From: Ruminococcaceae bacterium Marseille-P2935
Lineage (GTDB): Bacteria > Bacillota > Clostridia > Oscillospirales > Ruminococcaceae
Length of the DNA stretch: 64,000 nucleotides
Reading direction: 5' to 3'
Assembly (NCBI GenBank): GCA_900104565.1
Contig: LT629952.1
Location: 1,363,604-1,427,603 of the forward strand
Part shown: piece after piece, positions 43,349 to 52,219 of the stretch
How positions within the stretch are numbered: position 1 is the first letter of the stretch
How the letters are laid out: each line of letters opens with the position of its first letter
Notes under the pieces: generated by a model
Told to the model about the DNA's origin: nothing
Databases searched by the model: none
What the model saw: only the letters and a program-made list of their open reading frames with translations
Program-made: the position numbers and the translations under genes

Positions 43349-44500
43349 CTATTTTAGCTTTTGAAATATTCGAAAAGCATTTACAATTGTGGCCTCCATG
43401 TTGTAGTACTTATATTCAGCCAAACGTCCGGCTAAAATAATCTGGCTGTATTTTTCCAGGTCGTCCGTATATGTTTGATAAAGCTTTTTGCATTCATCAC
43501 TAACAATTGGGTAGTACGGTTCGCCAAATCGGGTATCTTCTTTTACATATTGCCCCGGGGTTTCTGTTAAAGTAGTGGTTACCCCTTCAATCTGCTGCTG
43601 GGTCAACCGCTTCATCTCGGTTCTTCTGGTCTGGGGCCGGCTGTCGGGCCAGTTTAAAACGGGAGGCTCCTGCACATAGTCCTTGTTCCAAGTTTCTAAG
43701 GTAAAGGAAAGGGACCGATAAGGCAAAACCCCATATCGGTAATCAAGCAGTTCATCAATCGAACCTGTATAAATAACCTTTCCACGGTAAGGCTGTTCGT
43801 CCCACAATACACAGCCGTTGTCCAGCGTAATATGATCACAGGCATTAACACCCAGCTCCACATGAATATTGGGGTGATCAAGCATTTTTTCAAAAAGTTT
43901 GGTATAACCGTCTTGGGGCATGTACTGGTACTTTTGTAAAAAGTGCCTGGAATCATAGGACAATCGAACAGGAATCCTCCCTGTCACTTCGGGAGATATC
44001 TCAGTTGGGGAAAGGCCCCACATTTTCATGGTATAATCCACAAAAACATGGCGGTAAACAAAATCTGCAAATTCTTTAATAATTGGATTATCCGATTCCT
44101 TCATGTCCAGAATTCGCACCAGAGAGTTTTCACCGTACTGGGTGGTTAACGCTTGAATGATTGTCTGGGCTTTTTCCACCGGGAACAGCTTGTTAATTGA
44201 GGTAAAGTTAATAGGCAACGGCACCTGTACACCACAAACTTCAGCGTCTACCCGATGCTCATAATAGGTCCAGGCGGTAAAACGGCTTAAAAAATCAAAA
44301 CACTCTTTGTGGTTGATTACCAAAATATGCGGACCGTATTTATGCACTAAAACGCCAGCCTTGTCATAATAATCATACATATTACCAGCAATGTGCGGAC
44401 GTTTATCGCAAATCGTCACCTTTTCGTCCAACTCTTCTGCAATCAATCGGCCCAATACAGCGCCTGCAAAACCACATCCTACTACAATATAATTATCCAC
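43349..44500 (-). CDS. glf: UDP-galactopyranose mutase
   Basis: FAD enzyme that contracts UDP-galactopyranose to UDP-galactofuranose. 383 residues. Shown by the FAD motif YIVVGCGFAGAVLGRLIAEE at the N terminus, ICDKRPHIAGNMYDY, GVLVHKYGPHI, PLPINFTSINKLFP, and LAGRLAEYKYYNMEATIVNA near the end with the conserved Arg. The GTG at 44500 has GGGAG upstream and puts the FAD motif at the right distance. A longer frame to 44596 overlaps the preceding gene and adds only Lys-rich residues. It means the polymer contains galactofuranose, transferred by one of the neighbouring glycosyltransferases. Confidence 0.93.
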   Translation of the reverse strand: MDNYIVVGCGFAGAVLGRLIAEELDEKVTICDKRPHIAGNMYDYYDKAGVLVHKYGPHILVINHKECFDFLSRFTAWTYYEHRVDAEVCGVQVPLPINFTSINKLFPVEKAQTIIQALTTQYGENSLVRILDMKESDNPIIKEFADFVYRHVFVDYTMKMWGLSPTEISPEVTGRIPVRLSYDSRHFLQKYQYMPQDGYTKLFEKMLDHPNIHVELGVNACDHITLDNGCVLWDEQPYRGKVIYTGSIDELLDYRYGVLPYRSLSFTLETWNKDYVQEPPVLNWPDSRPQTRRTEMKRLTQQQIEGVTTTLTETPGQYVKEDTRFGEPYYPIVSDECKKLYQTYTDDLEKYSQIILAGRLAEYKYYNMEATIVNAFRIFQKLK

Positions 44501-44528
44501 TTTTGCTCTCCCTTTTTTCTGTTTCTGC

Positions 44529-45536
44529 TTAAAAAGCTTTTTGAAAAAGTTTTTTAAAAAACGTGTTTTCCTTAAAACTGTCATAAAGCTTTCCATTTAC
44601 ATGCAAACTATGCAAAACGTTAAAGAATACTCTCTTTTTTGCCACCTGCTGTTTTAATTCAGTAATTGAGTCCACTTTACTCTTCATAGACAAATATAAT
44701 TGCCTGCCCTGTTTTCGATCAGGGTAATAAATAAGGCAGCATAAATAATACCCATTCACAATTACGGTTAAGCGCTGCAAAAGAGGCATACAGTGGTTTT
44801 CGTCTGCGGTGGTCTGGCTGTATTCTTTTAACAAACGTGAAATCACCCGCTCCATATGGTCCAGCCTCTTTATGCGGCTTTGCATACTAATACTCTGGTT
44901 CACATTTCCGATAAGGTAAACATACAGGGTTAAATCAAGGTAGCACCACGATTGAATATGCAATAAGGGAATCGCTATAAACTCTTCATCCACATAAAAG
45001 GTGTGCTCCTGTAGTTTAAAATTCAACCCCCGAACAAAGTCTGTTCGAAAACAAACGGTGGTCAATGCAAAATGGCTGTTAATAATTAGATCCTGATTGG
45101 CCCGGTAAGTCTTTTTAAATTCTACCCCTTTCCTTTTGCAGTCAATCGTCTCTTGTGTGTCTTTATTATAAGTTTGATAATTTGTTAGAACCGCATCGAC
45201 AGAACAGTTTTTTAAAAAATCAACCAGTTCAATCAAAACACCGGTATTTACCCAGTCATCCCCGTCTACAATTTTAAGGTATTTTCCTTTTGCCAGCGGA
45301 ACACCAGTATTAATGGTAGAACCATGGCCGCCATTTTCTTTTGAAATATAAAAAAATGTATTGGGGTAGCTTTGGCAAAACCGCTTTGCAATACCAGAAG
45401 TATTATCAGTTGAGCCATCATCAATAATCAGCACCTCTATCAGCTCTAAAATTTCCGGCGCAACAAACGATTTCAGCGTTTTTTCCAGGTATTCCTCTAC
45501 ATTATAAGCAGGAACAATGATTGTAAGGATCTTCAA
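44529..45536 (-). CDS. family 2 glycosyltransferase
   Basis: 335 residues, GT-A fold. N-terminal LTIIVPAYNVEEYLEKTLKS, then IEVLIIDDGSTDNT, ENGGHGSTINTG, and the metal-binding IVDGDDWVNT (about 89-98, DxD). The C-terminal 100 residues are basic and rich in Lys/Phe, fitting peripheral membrane association. Donor and acceptor unknown. Because it is next to glf, it is a candidate galactofuranosyltransferase, but nothing in the sequence proves this. Confidence 0.85.
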   Translation of the reverse strand: MKILTIIVPAYNVEEYLEKTLKSFVAPEILELIEVLIIDDGSTDNTSGIAKRFCQSYPNTFFYISKENGGHGSTINTGVPLAKGKYLKIVDGDDWVNTGVLIELVDFLKNCSVDAVLTNYQTYNKDTQETIDCKRKGVEFKKTYRANQDLIINSHFALTTVCFRTDFVRGLNFKLQEHTFYVDEEFIAIPLLHIQSWCYLDLTLYVYLIGNVNQSISMQSRIKRLDHMERVISRLLKEYSQTTADENHCMPLLQRLTVIVNGYYLCCLIYYPDRKQGRQLYLSMKSKVDSITELKQQVAKKRVFFNVLHSLHVNGKLYDSFKENTFFKKLFQKAF

Positions 45537-45566
45537 AGCTTAGCCTCCTAAAAAGTTAAACCGCAC

Positions 45567-46568
45567 TTAGTTTTTGTTCTTACTTTTCAATTTAATAAAC
45601 AACCCCAGTGTAAAACTGGTCAGGCGATACCCCAAACATGAATATAACATCTTCACTTTTTTGGTTTTTACAGTCATACCTGATTTTAAAAATCTCCGGT
45701 ATGGTTTCAACATAAAAAGTAACTTTTTCCGGTCAGTTTTATTGCATAGCTGGACAGAGCCCAAGGCAATAGAATATTGATAAGCAATATAATCAGTCAA
45801 GAAATCCTTTAAATCGCTTTTGGGTAAAGAATTAATATATGACAGCCAGTTCTGTATAAACCCTAAGGAGCACTGCAGCCTTTTTACTGAAAAAGAAGAG
45901 CTGGCTGAACCTTTTCTGGCCTGCCTATAACAATAGATTGGCGTATCCAGGAAGAAAATTTTCTGAACATGTAAATAAAGGCGCATTGCACAATCAATAT
46001 CCTCGTTGTTCGTTACGCCGTTTTGAAATTGTATTTGATGGGTTAAAAAGAGTGATTTTGCAAAAATATTTGCCCACATGCTTGGTAAAAACAACCCTGT
46101 CTGGATTAGTTTGCAGCAAATCTGTTCACCGCTACTGCTGTTAATCTGCGCAATCAGGCTCGGATCTAGACTTTTTTCACAGGGATTAATTGGTTTGTCA
46201 TAAAATTTTACAAATGTTCCCGCTATGACATCTATATTTGGTTGGTTGTTTATTTGATGATACACTTTGTGTAGAGCCTGAGGGTACAATAAGTCGTCCC
46301 CATCTACAAACCAAATATAGTCACCATCGGCAAGCTTTAAACCATTGTTTCGAGCCACCGATACCCCTTGGTTGGGCTGATGCAGTACACGAACCATTTC
46401 GTAATTTTCTGCATAGCTGTCGCAAATGGCCGGGCTTTGGTCTGTCGAACCGTCGTCCACCAATATTACTTCAAAACAGTCAACCCTTTGCTCTAAAATG
46501 CTTTTCAAGCACTCCTCCAGGTATTGCTCAATGTTATATACCGGAATAATTATACTTATTTTTGGCAC
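45567..46568 (-). CDS. family 2 glycosyltransferase
   Basis: 333 residues, GT-A fold. ISIIIPVYNIEQYLEECLKS, CFEVILVDDGSTDQSPAIC, NQGVSVARNNGLKLADGDYI and the metal-binding VDGDDLLYPQ (about 88-97). A C-terminal basic/hydrophobic tail (KMLYSCLGYRLTSFTLGLFI) suggests it sits at the membrane. It resembles CpsI/WcaA-type enzymes. Sugar specificity unknown. It is 20 bp after the family 4 glycosyltransferase gene. Confidence 0.87.
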   Translation of the reverse strand: MPKISIIIPVYNIEQYLEECLKSILEQRVDCFEVILVDDGSTDQSPAICDSYAENYEMVRVLHQPNQGVSVARNNGLKLADGDYIWFVDGDDLLYPQALHKVYHQINNQPNIDVIAGTFVKFYDKPINPCEKSLDPSLIAQINSSSGEQICCKLIQTGLFLPSMWANIFAKSLFLTHQIQFQNGVTNNEDIDCAMRLYLHVQKIFFLDTPIYCYRQARKGSASSSFSVKRLQCSLGFIQNWLSYINSLPKSDLKDFLTDYIAYQYSIALGSVQLCNKTDRKKLLFMLKPYRRFLKSGMTVKTKKVKMLYSCLGYRLTSFTLGLFIKLKSKNKN

Positions 46569-46588
46569 ATTAACACTCCTACTAACTC

Positions 46589-47722
46589 TTATACATTCGT
46601 TGTATTCTCAAGTACATCCTGATAAACATCTGCCATTCTTTCCAATACACTGGTCAGGGAATAGGTATGGGCTGTTATAATATTCTGCTGTGCAAACTTT
46701 GCGTTGGCAGCATCATTTTGATAAAGAGAATATATACGGTCTCTAAAAGTTTGCTCATCATTACATGAGTATAAATAACCATTTATTTGATCTTGAATCA
46801 AGTCAACGTGCCCACGAATTTTTGTGCATACAACGGGCAGGCCGCTGGCCATACCCTCAATAATGTTGACAGGCAGCCCTTCACGCCTGCTTGCTGAAAC
46901 ACACACATCAGAAAGCTGATAAAGCGCATCAACATCTTTACGGTAACCCAAAAACTCTACCTGTCCGTCAATACAAAGCTCTTTTGTCAATTGTTTATAG
47001 CGCTCTAAATTTACACCAGCACCTGCAAACAGCATTTTAATCCCTGAAATTTTTTCTTTCAGCTTTGAAACTGCACGCAGCAAAAACTCCTGGTTTTTAT
47101 TATCGTTCAGTTCCGCAACATTTAGTAAAATAAAATCGTCCTTCCGGTAGCCATACCGTTCCCTCAAATTAAGTTTTTCTTGCTGGGTTACAGAAAAAAA
47201 GCGTGTCAAGTCAACCCCCACGCCATTCAAAAAAATAATCTTTTTCGCATTAAAATGTTTACGGCATGCAGTAGAATAATCTTCCTGATTGATTGTAATT
47301 AAAACGTCTGTCATGCGTGCACAAAACTTTTCTATCGGATAATAAATCAGCCAGTTCTGAATAGGAGCCCCCTTAAAAAAATGAAAACCATGGGCAGTGT
47401 AAAGTAACTTTGTGCCATTTTTTCTTGCACCCTGTGCCGCTAAACGAGTAATCACACCGCCTACCGGTGTGTGACAATGAATCAATGCATACTGCTCGTT
47501 ATCAATCAACTGTTTTAGCATATGGTACGCGCATATATTCCGTGTGGAATAGGGCGACCGCTGAAAAGGTATGATAAAATGCTTGTCACAATCGAACACC
47601 TCTTCTTCTCCCGCGGAAGCATAATGCACTTCAAACCCCTGCTCTTGAAACCACCTCATGAAAGGGCGGTTAAATTTACTAAAATTGGAGGTGTGTGATG
47701 TAAAAAGAACTTTACGGTCCAA
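46589..47722 (-). CDS. family 4 glycosyltransferase (GT-B fold)
   Basis: 377 residues. N-terminal Glyco_transf_4-like domain (VLFTSHTSNFSKFNRPFMRW, IHCHTPVGGVITRLAA, YTAHGFHFFKG) and a C-terminal GT1 domain (ILLNVAELNDNKNQEFLLRA, FLGYRKDVDALYQLSDVCV, SRREGLPVNIIEGMASGLPV, the last being the E-x7-E donor site). It is close to EpsD/CapJ-like enzymes that add an early sugar. The start is TTG at 47722 after GGAAGGTG. First gene of the cluster, so its expression sets the whole operon. Confidence 0.87.
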   Translation of the reverse strand: MDRKVLFTSHTSNFSKFNRPFMRWFQEQGFEVHYASAGEEEVFDCDKHFIIPFQRSPYSTRNICAYHMLKQLIDNEQYALIHCHTPVGGVITRLAAQGARKNGTKLLYTAHGFHFFKGAPIQNWLIYYPIEKFCARMTDVLITINQEDYSTACRKHFNAKKIIFLNGVGVDLTRFFSVTQQEKLNLRERYGYRKDDFILLNVAELNDNKNQEFLLRAVSKLKEKISGIKMLFAGAGVNLERYKQLTKELCIDGQVEFLGYRKDVDALYQLSDVCVSASRREGLPVNIIEGMASGLPVVCTKIRGHVDLIQDQINGYLYSCNDEQTFRDRIYSLYQNDAANAKFAQQNIITAHTYSLTSVLERMADVYQDVLENTTNV

Positions 47723-48064
47723 ATTTTCACCTTCCTAAAAACCAAAATAAATACCGGTAAAGGTCACCTACATGAACAGCAAATCATAAAGTTTCACAGA
47801 ACCTGCCTAAATCTACTCTAAATATTTATATTATATAGTATTTGATAATAATAAATAAAACAAAACATTTAGCTTAATATTACCATTTTCTTAAAACCCA
47901 AATAAATTAGCTATAATTAATTGAATCATAACACAAAATCTACATTCATTCAATACAATAGGGGTTCGGTACCTACACTGTAATTTGGTATTATTCTCTA
48001 GATTCTGTTGGCATCATAAGGCCACTCTCATTTGTAATATTTTCTGCTGCAGGGGCTGTCAATC
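47723..48064. other. A/T-rich promoter region of the polysaccharide cluster
   Basis: About 340 bases without a gene, very A/T-rich around 47820-47940. On the minus strand TATAAT occurs near 47835 but no -35 stands at the right distance. I found no convincing sigma-E or sigma-K promoter either. Confidence 0.4.
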
Positions 48065-48107
48065 AAAAAAAGAGCTAAGGGAATTTGTTCCCTCAGCCCT
48101 TATTTTT
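48065..48107 (-). terminator. terminator of spoIVA
   Basis: On the minus strand AAGGGCTGAGGGAA pairs with TTCCCTTAGCTCTT (two G-T pairs), followed by TTTTTGATT, just after the spoIVA stop codon. Confidence 0.8.
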
Positions 48108-48114
48108 TCATGTA

Positions 48115-49593
48115 TTAAAGAATAATACAAATCAGTCCGCCGCAGCCTTCGTTAATAATGCGCTCTACTGTCTCCTGCAGTTTCATGCGGGCGTCGCTTG
48201 GCATACGGTAAAGTTTGTTCCGAAGCCCTTCGTTCACCAGTTCGTGCAGGCTGGTACCAAAGATATTGGATTCCCAAATCTTTTTGGGGTTCTCCTCAAA
48301 CTCTTTCAACAGGTACATTACCAGCTCCTCTGACTGCTTTTCGCTGCCTACAATGGGCGACACCTCGGTATTAATGTTTGCCTTCATCAGGTGAATAGAT
48401 GGAGCAGACGCCTTCAGACGCACCCCGTAGCGGCCGCCCTGTTTGACAATTTCGGGTTCCTCCAGCGTAAGTTCCTCCAGGGTTGGCATAACAATGCCAT
48501 AACCGGTGGCGTTTACCTCTGCCAGGGCGCCTTTAATCTTATCATACTCTTTTTTCATGGCGGCCAGTTCGATCATGCAGGGCATAAGGCCTGCTTCGCC
48601 GTCAATATTAAGACCGGTCGCTTCGCTGAGTATTTTATAAAACAGATCCGGGTTCAGCTGTACCGCTACCCGGCCGGTGCCGGTACCAAGTTCGATTACC
48701 CCCGGAAGTACCCGGCTTACATATTCGCACTGTGCCACTTCACCAATCATTGGCTTAAACTGGCTGACATGGCTGATGTCCTTGGCGCTGTCCTGAATCG
48801 CCTGGAACACCGCTGTTTTTAACCAGTGGTTTTTATCCAGCGTCACAATCCACTTTGGTATTTCAACTGCAATTTCCTTAATTGGGAACTCATAAAGAAT
48901 CTTTCCCAATATTTCGCGAATGTCGGCTTCAGAAAGGTCCAAGCAGTTTAACGCCAACACCGGTACTTTGTGCCGTTCTTCCAGTTCTTCCCGAAGAGCC
49001 GCCGCCTGCGGGGTGCCGGGGTTCATGCAGTTCAGCACCACGACAAAGGGTTTGTCAATCTCTTTCAGCTCTGAAATGACCCGCTCCTCCGCCTCTGCAT
49101 ATTCGCTGCGGGGAATATCGCTGATCGAGCCATCGGTGGTTACCACCAGCCCAATGGTGCTGTGCTCGTTAATCACCTTGCGGGTGCCAATTTCTGCCGC
49201 CATATTAAACGGGATCGGTGTTTCAAACCAAGGGGTGACCACCATGCGGGGCTGATCGTTTTCGATATAGCCCAGCGAGCTGGGAACGATATACCCCACA
49301 CAGTCAATCATCCGTACATTCATGGCAGCGCCGTCCTGCAGCTCGATGCGCACGGCCTCCTCAGGAATGAATTTTGGTTCGGTGGTCATAATGGTTTTGC
49401 CGGCGGCGGATTGGGGCAGCTCGTCGGTTGCCCGTTCCCGCCGGAATTCGCTTTCGATATTCGGCAGAACTAAAGTTTCCATAAACTTCTTTATTAAAGT
49501 GGACTTTCCGGTTCTGACCGGGCCCACGACGCCAACATAGATATCGCCCTGCGTACGCTGCGCAATATCCTGATAGATGTTGCGACTCTCCAT
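48115..49593 (-). CDS. spoIVA: stage IV sporulation protein A (coat basement ATPase)
   Basis: Forms the ATP-driven polymer that covers the forespore and carries the coat. The 492 residues have the usual family length. It starts MESRNIYQDIAQRTQGDIY. Walker A is GPVRTGKS (24-31), followed by ATDELPQSAAGKTIMTTEP, RMIDCVGYIVPSSLGY and VTTDGSISDIPRSEYAEAEE. The middle and C-terminal domains end in NEGCGGLICIIL, the conserved tail that in B. subtilis contacts SpoVM. It follows the sipL-like gene by 40 bp and is probably co-transcribed with it under the mother-cell sigma factor. The ATG has AAAGGGGTAA upstream. Confidence 0.97.
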   Translation of the reverse strand: MESRNIYQDIAQRTQGDIYVGVVGPVRTGKSTLIKKFMETLVLPNIESEFRRERATDELPQSAAGKTIMTTEPKFIPEEAVRIELQDGAAMNVRMIDCVGYIVPSSLGYIENDQPRMVVTPWFETPIPFNMAAEIGTRKVINEHSTIGLVVTTDGSISDIPRSEYAEAEERVISELKEIDKPFVVVLNCMNPGTPQAAALREELEERHKVPVLALNCLDLSEADIREILGKILYEFPIKEIAVEIPKWIVTLDKNHWLKTAVFQAIQDSAKDISHVSQFKPMIGEVAQCEYVSRVLPGVIELGTGTGRVAVQLNPDLFYKILSEATGLNIDGEAGLMPCMIELAAMKKEYDKIKGALAEVNATGYGIVMPTLEELTLEEPEIVKQGGRYGVRLKASAPSIHLMKANINTEVSPIVGSEKQSEELVMYLLKEFEENPKKIWESNIFGTSLHELVNEGLRNKLYRMPSDARMKLQETVERIINEGCGGLICIIL

Positions 49594-49633
49594 ACTTACG
49601 TTACCCCTTTCGCTGTGCCGTACTTAATTTAGG

Positions 49634-51166
49634 TTAAACCATTGGGATGATGAGCATCCTTCTGTCGTCCAGGCTTTCATCTGTCAGCCCGTTTTCCTCC
49701 ATAATGTATCGGGTGGAGGTATTGTAATGCTTTGCAATGTCCCAAAGGGTTTCTCCTTTTGACGCCCGGTAGAGGTAAAGCCCAACCGTAGGATCACACT
49801 TTTTGGGCCGCTCCTCGTCTACTGCAATTTCGCAGATGGCATGTTTTCTGCACATGGTATAAATGCACCCGCAGATCTTCAGGTCACAGCGAACTTCAAT
49901 TTGGCCGGAACCTGACATGCTGTAGCTGGTGGAAAGCACCTGGACTGACGGGTCAAATAAGAAGTTATCTCCCATTCCGGCAGCCTCTTCAATTGGAGTT
50001 TCGTAGTCAACCGTCCGGTCAAAATAGGTAAGCTGCTGATTCTCATCCATGGTGAACATGCTTACTGTAATCTTGCAGTCCATCATCATCCTGCCGTCTG
50101 CCATTCGTGTCTGTATGCCCGAAACATTGCTCCAAGTGTCCAGCACGGCGCTTACATGCTCGGGAAGGTCCATGGTATCTTTATACATCACATTCTGGTC
50201 CACACAGTGCTCCAGCCTCATGGTAGGGACCTGCCTGGCCTGGTAGGTACATTCATATTTGGTCGAGTAGCAGTCCTCTGCCATAGCCACGCTCTGCGGC
50301 CTATGAACCCGCACCACCGCATTGAGCGTAATATCGCCTGCAACTGTAATGCATTCCCCATTACCGTCCGGCCTGGGTTCTAATGAAACACTGCACACCT
50401 GCAGGCGCACATCACAAATGCAGTCTTCATCTACCCCATCCACATCCACAATCTGGCTGACTGGCAGGGTGTACTCCATGGTTTGAAGCTGGTTCCCCCC
50501 ATCCTGGCCCTGGTAAAGCACATGCAGGTTTAAATCGCCTTTTATGATTACTTTGCCCGTAACCACCTTATAATCGGTGATATTGCAGCAGGCCTCGCTG
50601 CGAATAATAGAACCAATCGGCGGTTTGCCATAACCCAGCTCCAGTTCTTCACGAACCGAGAAGGTACGGCTTTGCTGGCCAACCAAATCAGTGCAGTCGC
50701 ACAGCCTGCACTTCAGTTCAACCGAATCGGCAGAGGTAATTACCTCTTCCTCCCGGCGCCCAATTACCCTGCAGGAAATAGAAAGCGCTCCGCGAATATC
50801 TAACCGGCGCTGATTGACTGCACGGCAGTTGAGGTAACTGACTGTGGCGGTGCAGTTGATAATGGGGTTGGCAGGTGGAGATTTGAGCTCTACAATTTTG
50901 CTGTAAGGAACTTTATAATCCACACAGCGAATTGCAGACTCTTCGCCCACATAATATACCTGAATGGAGGCAATCCCATCCATGGTGAGTTTGTCGCCCT
51001 CTACATGGGCGGCAACATCGGCAGGGGCGACCATGCATTTTAGAATCCGTACGACGTCGGGGCAATAGTCGGGCAGCAGGACATCGCATTCCACTGGCTG
51101 TTCCACCGCAGAATCATAGATTACTTCGTTTATGGCAACCGTCTGCTTGTTTGTCAAAAGTTCCAT
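49634..51166 (-). CDS. sipL: SipL-like coat protein: DUF3794 (SPOCS) repeats plus LysM
   Basis: 510 residues. Residues 1-450 hold repeated DUF3794/SPOCS-type modules rich in Cys and Val (for example ECDVLLPDYCPDVVRILKCM near the start and a similar block near 165-280). The last 48 residues are a LysM domain (YLYRASKGETLWDIAKHYNT... NGLTDESLDDRRMLIIP). This is the architecture of SipL of Clostridioides difficile, whose LysM domain binds SpoIVA and is needed for coat attachment. Its place directly before spoIVA, with 40 bp between, makes that partnership very likely here. The ATG follows AAGGAGAGG. A terminator at 51511-51545 separates it from spoVM. Confidence 0.85.
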   Translation of the reverse strand: MELLTNKQTVAINEVIYDSAVEQPVECDVLLPDYCPDVVRILKCMVAPADVAAHVEGDKLTMDGIASIQVYYVGEESAIRCVDYKVPYSKIVELKSPPANPIINCTATVSYLNCRAVNQRRLDIRGALSISCRVIGRREEEVITSADSVELKCRLCDCTDLVGQQSRTFSVREELELGYGKPPIGSIIRSEACCNITDYKVVTGKVIIKGDLNLHVLYQGQDGGNQLQTMEYTLPVSQIVDVDGVDEDCICDVRLQVCSVSLEPRPDGNGECITVAGDITLNAVVRVHRPQSVAMAEDCYSTKYECTYQARQVPTMRLEHCVDQNVMYKDTMDLPEHVSAVLDTWSNVSGIQTRMADGRMMMDCKITVSMFTMDENQQLTYFDRTVDYETPIEEAAGMGDNFLFDPSVQVLSTSYSMSGSGQIEVRCDLKICGCIYTMCRKHAICEIAVDEERPKKCDPTVGLYLYRASKGETLWDIAKHYNTSTRYIMEENGLTDESLDDRRMLIIPMV

Positions 51167-51510
51167 AAGGATTCCTCTCCTTTTATAATTTCTACCACCA
51201 ATATATGGTCTCGTTGTCCAAAAAAGACCGTGTGCAGCTTGTTTTTTCGCAAAAAAACCGTTTTTATTCTGTTTCGCTTCCTCATTTCGGCCAATTGGTT
51301 TAAAACGTACCGCTTACCCTCCCCCATTCAAAAGGGGAATGATTAAAACTGTGCTTGATACCAATGCCAAAGAAAAAATTGCTTTCCATCTGCCACATAA
51401 GGCTGGGCTATGGGTGAATCCGCACAGCGGTGACTGTACCCCCAAGAATTGAGGGACTGAGTAATACTTTCTATTACTGTTCTTATGACACTTTTTCAAA
51501 TCGTATACTA

Positions 51511-51545
51511 AAAAATAAAAAAACCGCGGAGAAAACTCCGCGGCC
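51511..51545 (-). terminator. terminator of the spoVM transcript
   Basis: GCCGCGGAG-TTTT-CTCCGCGG followed by TTTTTTTATTTTTTAG on the minus strand: a textbook intrinsic terminator 31 bp after spoVM. Confidence 0.92.
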
Positions 51546-51575
51546 AAAGGGAACGCGCATTTTTACCTATGTATC

Positions 51576-51659
51576 TTACACGGGTTCTTTTTTTATTTTG
51601 AAGATCATCCTTAAAATAGGTGCCAAAAAACGTGGGCTTTTGATGACTACAATCTTCAT
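51576..51659 (-). CDS. spoVM: stage V sporulation protein M (27 residues)
   Basis: Amphipathic peptide that recognises the curved forespore membrane and anchors SpoIVA. The product is MKIVVIKSPRFLAPILRMIF followed by KIKKEPV. Against the 26-residue B. subtilis protein it keeps Met1, Lys2, Ile6, Lys7, Pro9 (the residue critical for placement), a basic residue at 10, Phe11, Leu12, Ile15 and Arg17. GGGAGG lies six bases before the ATG. Synteny agrees: in B. subtilis spoVM is next to the same priA-def-fmt-rsmB-rlmN-prpC-prkC-rsgA-thiN block found here. It is preceded by a small membrane-protein gene 39 bp upstream. Too short for default gene callers and easily missed. Confidence 0.88.
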   Translation of the reverse strand: MKIVVIKSPRFLAPILRMIFKIKKEPV

Positions 51660-51698
51660 GCGTGCCTCCCTTCCTGCCTGTGGGCATACTAATTCCAG

Positions 51699-51848
51699 CT
51701 ACTTTCTGCGGCCGCACCTTGCCCCGCATATGATCAGCAAAATCCCGGATGCAATGACCACCCATTTTAGAGAAAAACACAAGGAGAGAACGATTCCGGC
51801 GCCAAAAGCGATTGCGATCAGTGCCAGCAGGTTTGGTTCACACTTCAT
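51699..51848 (-). CDS. 49-residue membrane protein upstream of spoVM
   Basis: ATG at 51848 with GGAAAGGAG seven bases before it. The product begins MKCEPNLLALIAIAFGAGIV, has two hydrophobic segments (about 7-25 and 28-43) and ends CGARCGRRK. I recognise the MKCEPNLLALxAIAFGAG start from small clostridial proteins but know no function. The stop codon is 39 bp before spoVM and no terminator lies between, so the two share a transcript. A role in spore morphogenesis is possible from context only. Confidence 0.72.
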   Translation of the reverse strand: MKCEPNLLALIAIAFGAGIVLSLCFSLKWVVIASGILLIICGARCGRRK

Positions 51849-52184
51849 GGTGGTTTCTCCTTTCCGGGTGGGCAGTTGGTTCCCGATTTATTATTAGTAT
51901 ACTCAAATCACAATTTTTTGGTGAATCGACAGTGGGTATATTCCAAAATAAGTACATTTTTAATTTTTTTAAAAAACCGCTTCTCAAAATCAGAAAAACC
52001 AAGCCAGGAGAGTGAGACGGCTTCAATACCAGATAATTTTGTACAACTACCAAAGTATTCGTTTTCGAAACGATTGAAGGCAGCTGCAAAACCGCACGCT
52101 GTCACAGCTACCTCATGAAGCCATCGAGCATAGTATAAGTTTTGACCTGAAAGGTGGGTACGCCTCTGGGTGTTCGCCTGCAGT
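51849..52184 (+). ncRNA. candidate small RNA region (structure only)
   Basis: No protein gene is supported, yet a strong bidirectional terminator stands at 52185-52219. The DNA before it can fold: GCTTCAAT (about 52018) pairs with ATTGAAGGC (about 52073), and AAGCC/GGCTT and AGCT repeats form smaller stems. TCGACA and TAAGTA, 17 bp apart near 51930-51957, are a weak promoter candidate. A plus-strand RNA of about 250 nt would explain the terminator. Exact ends and family are not determined. Confidence 0.3.
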
Positions 52185-52219
52185 AAAAAAGCATGCCACC
52201 AAAGTGGCATGCTTTTTAA
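52185..52219. terminator. strong bidirectional terminator without an assigned gene
   Basis: AAAAAGCATGCCAC-CAAA-GTGGCATGCTTTTT, a 14-bp perfect stem with T-runs on both strands. Confidence 0.85.

Noticed and set aside
51430-51897. 155-codon plus-strand frame over spoVM
   Set aside because: It crosses the spoVM terminator and two well-supported small minus-strand genes, and has no ribosome binding site.
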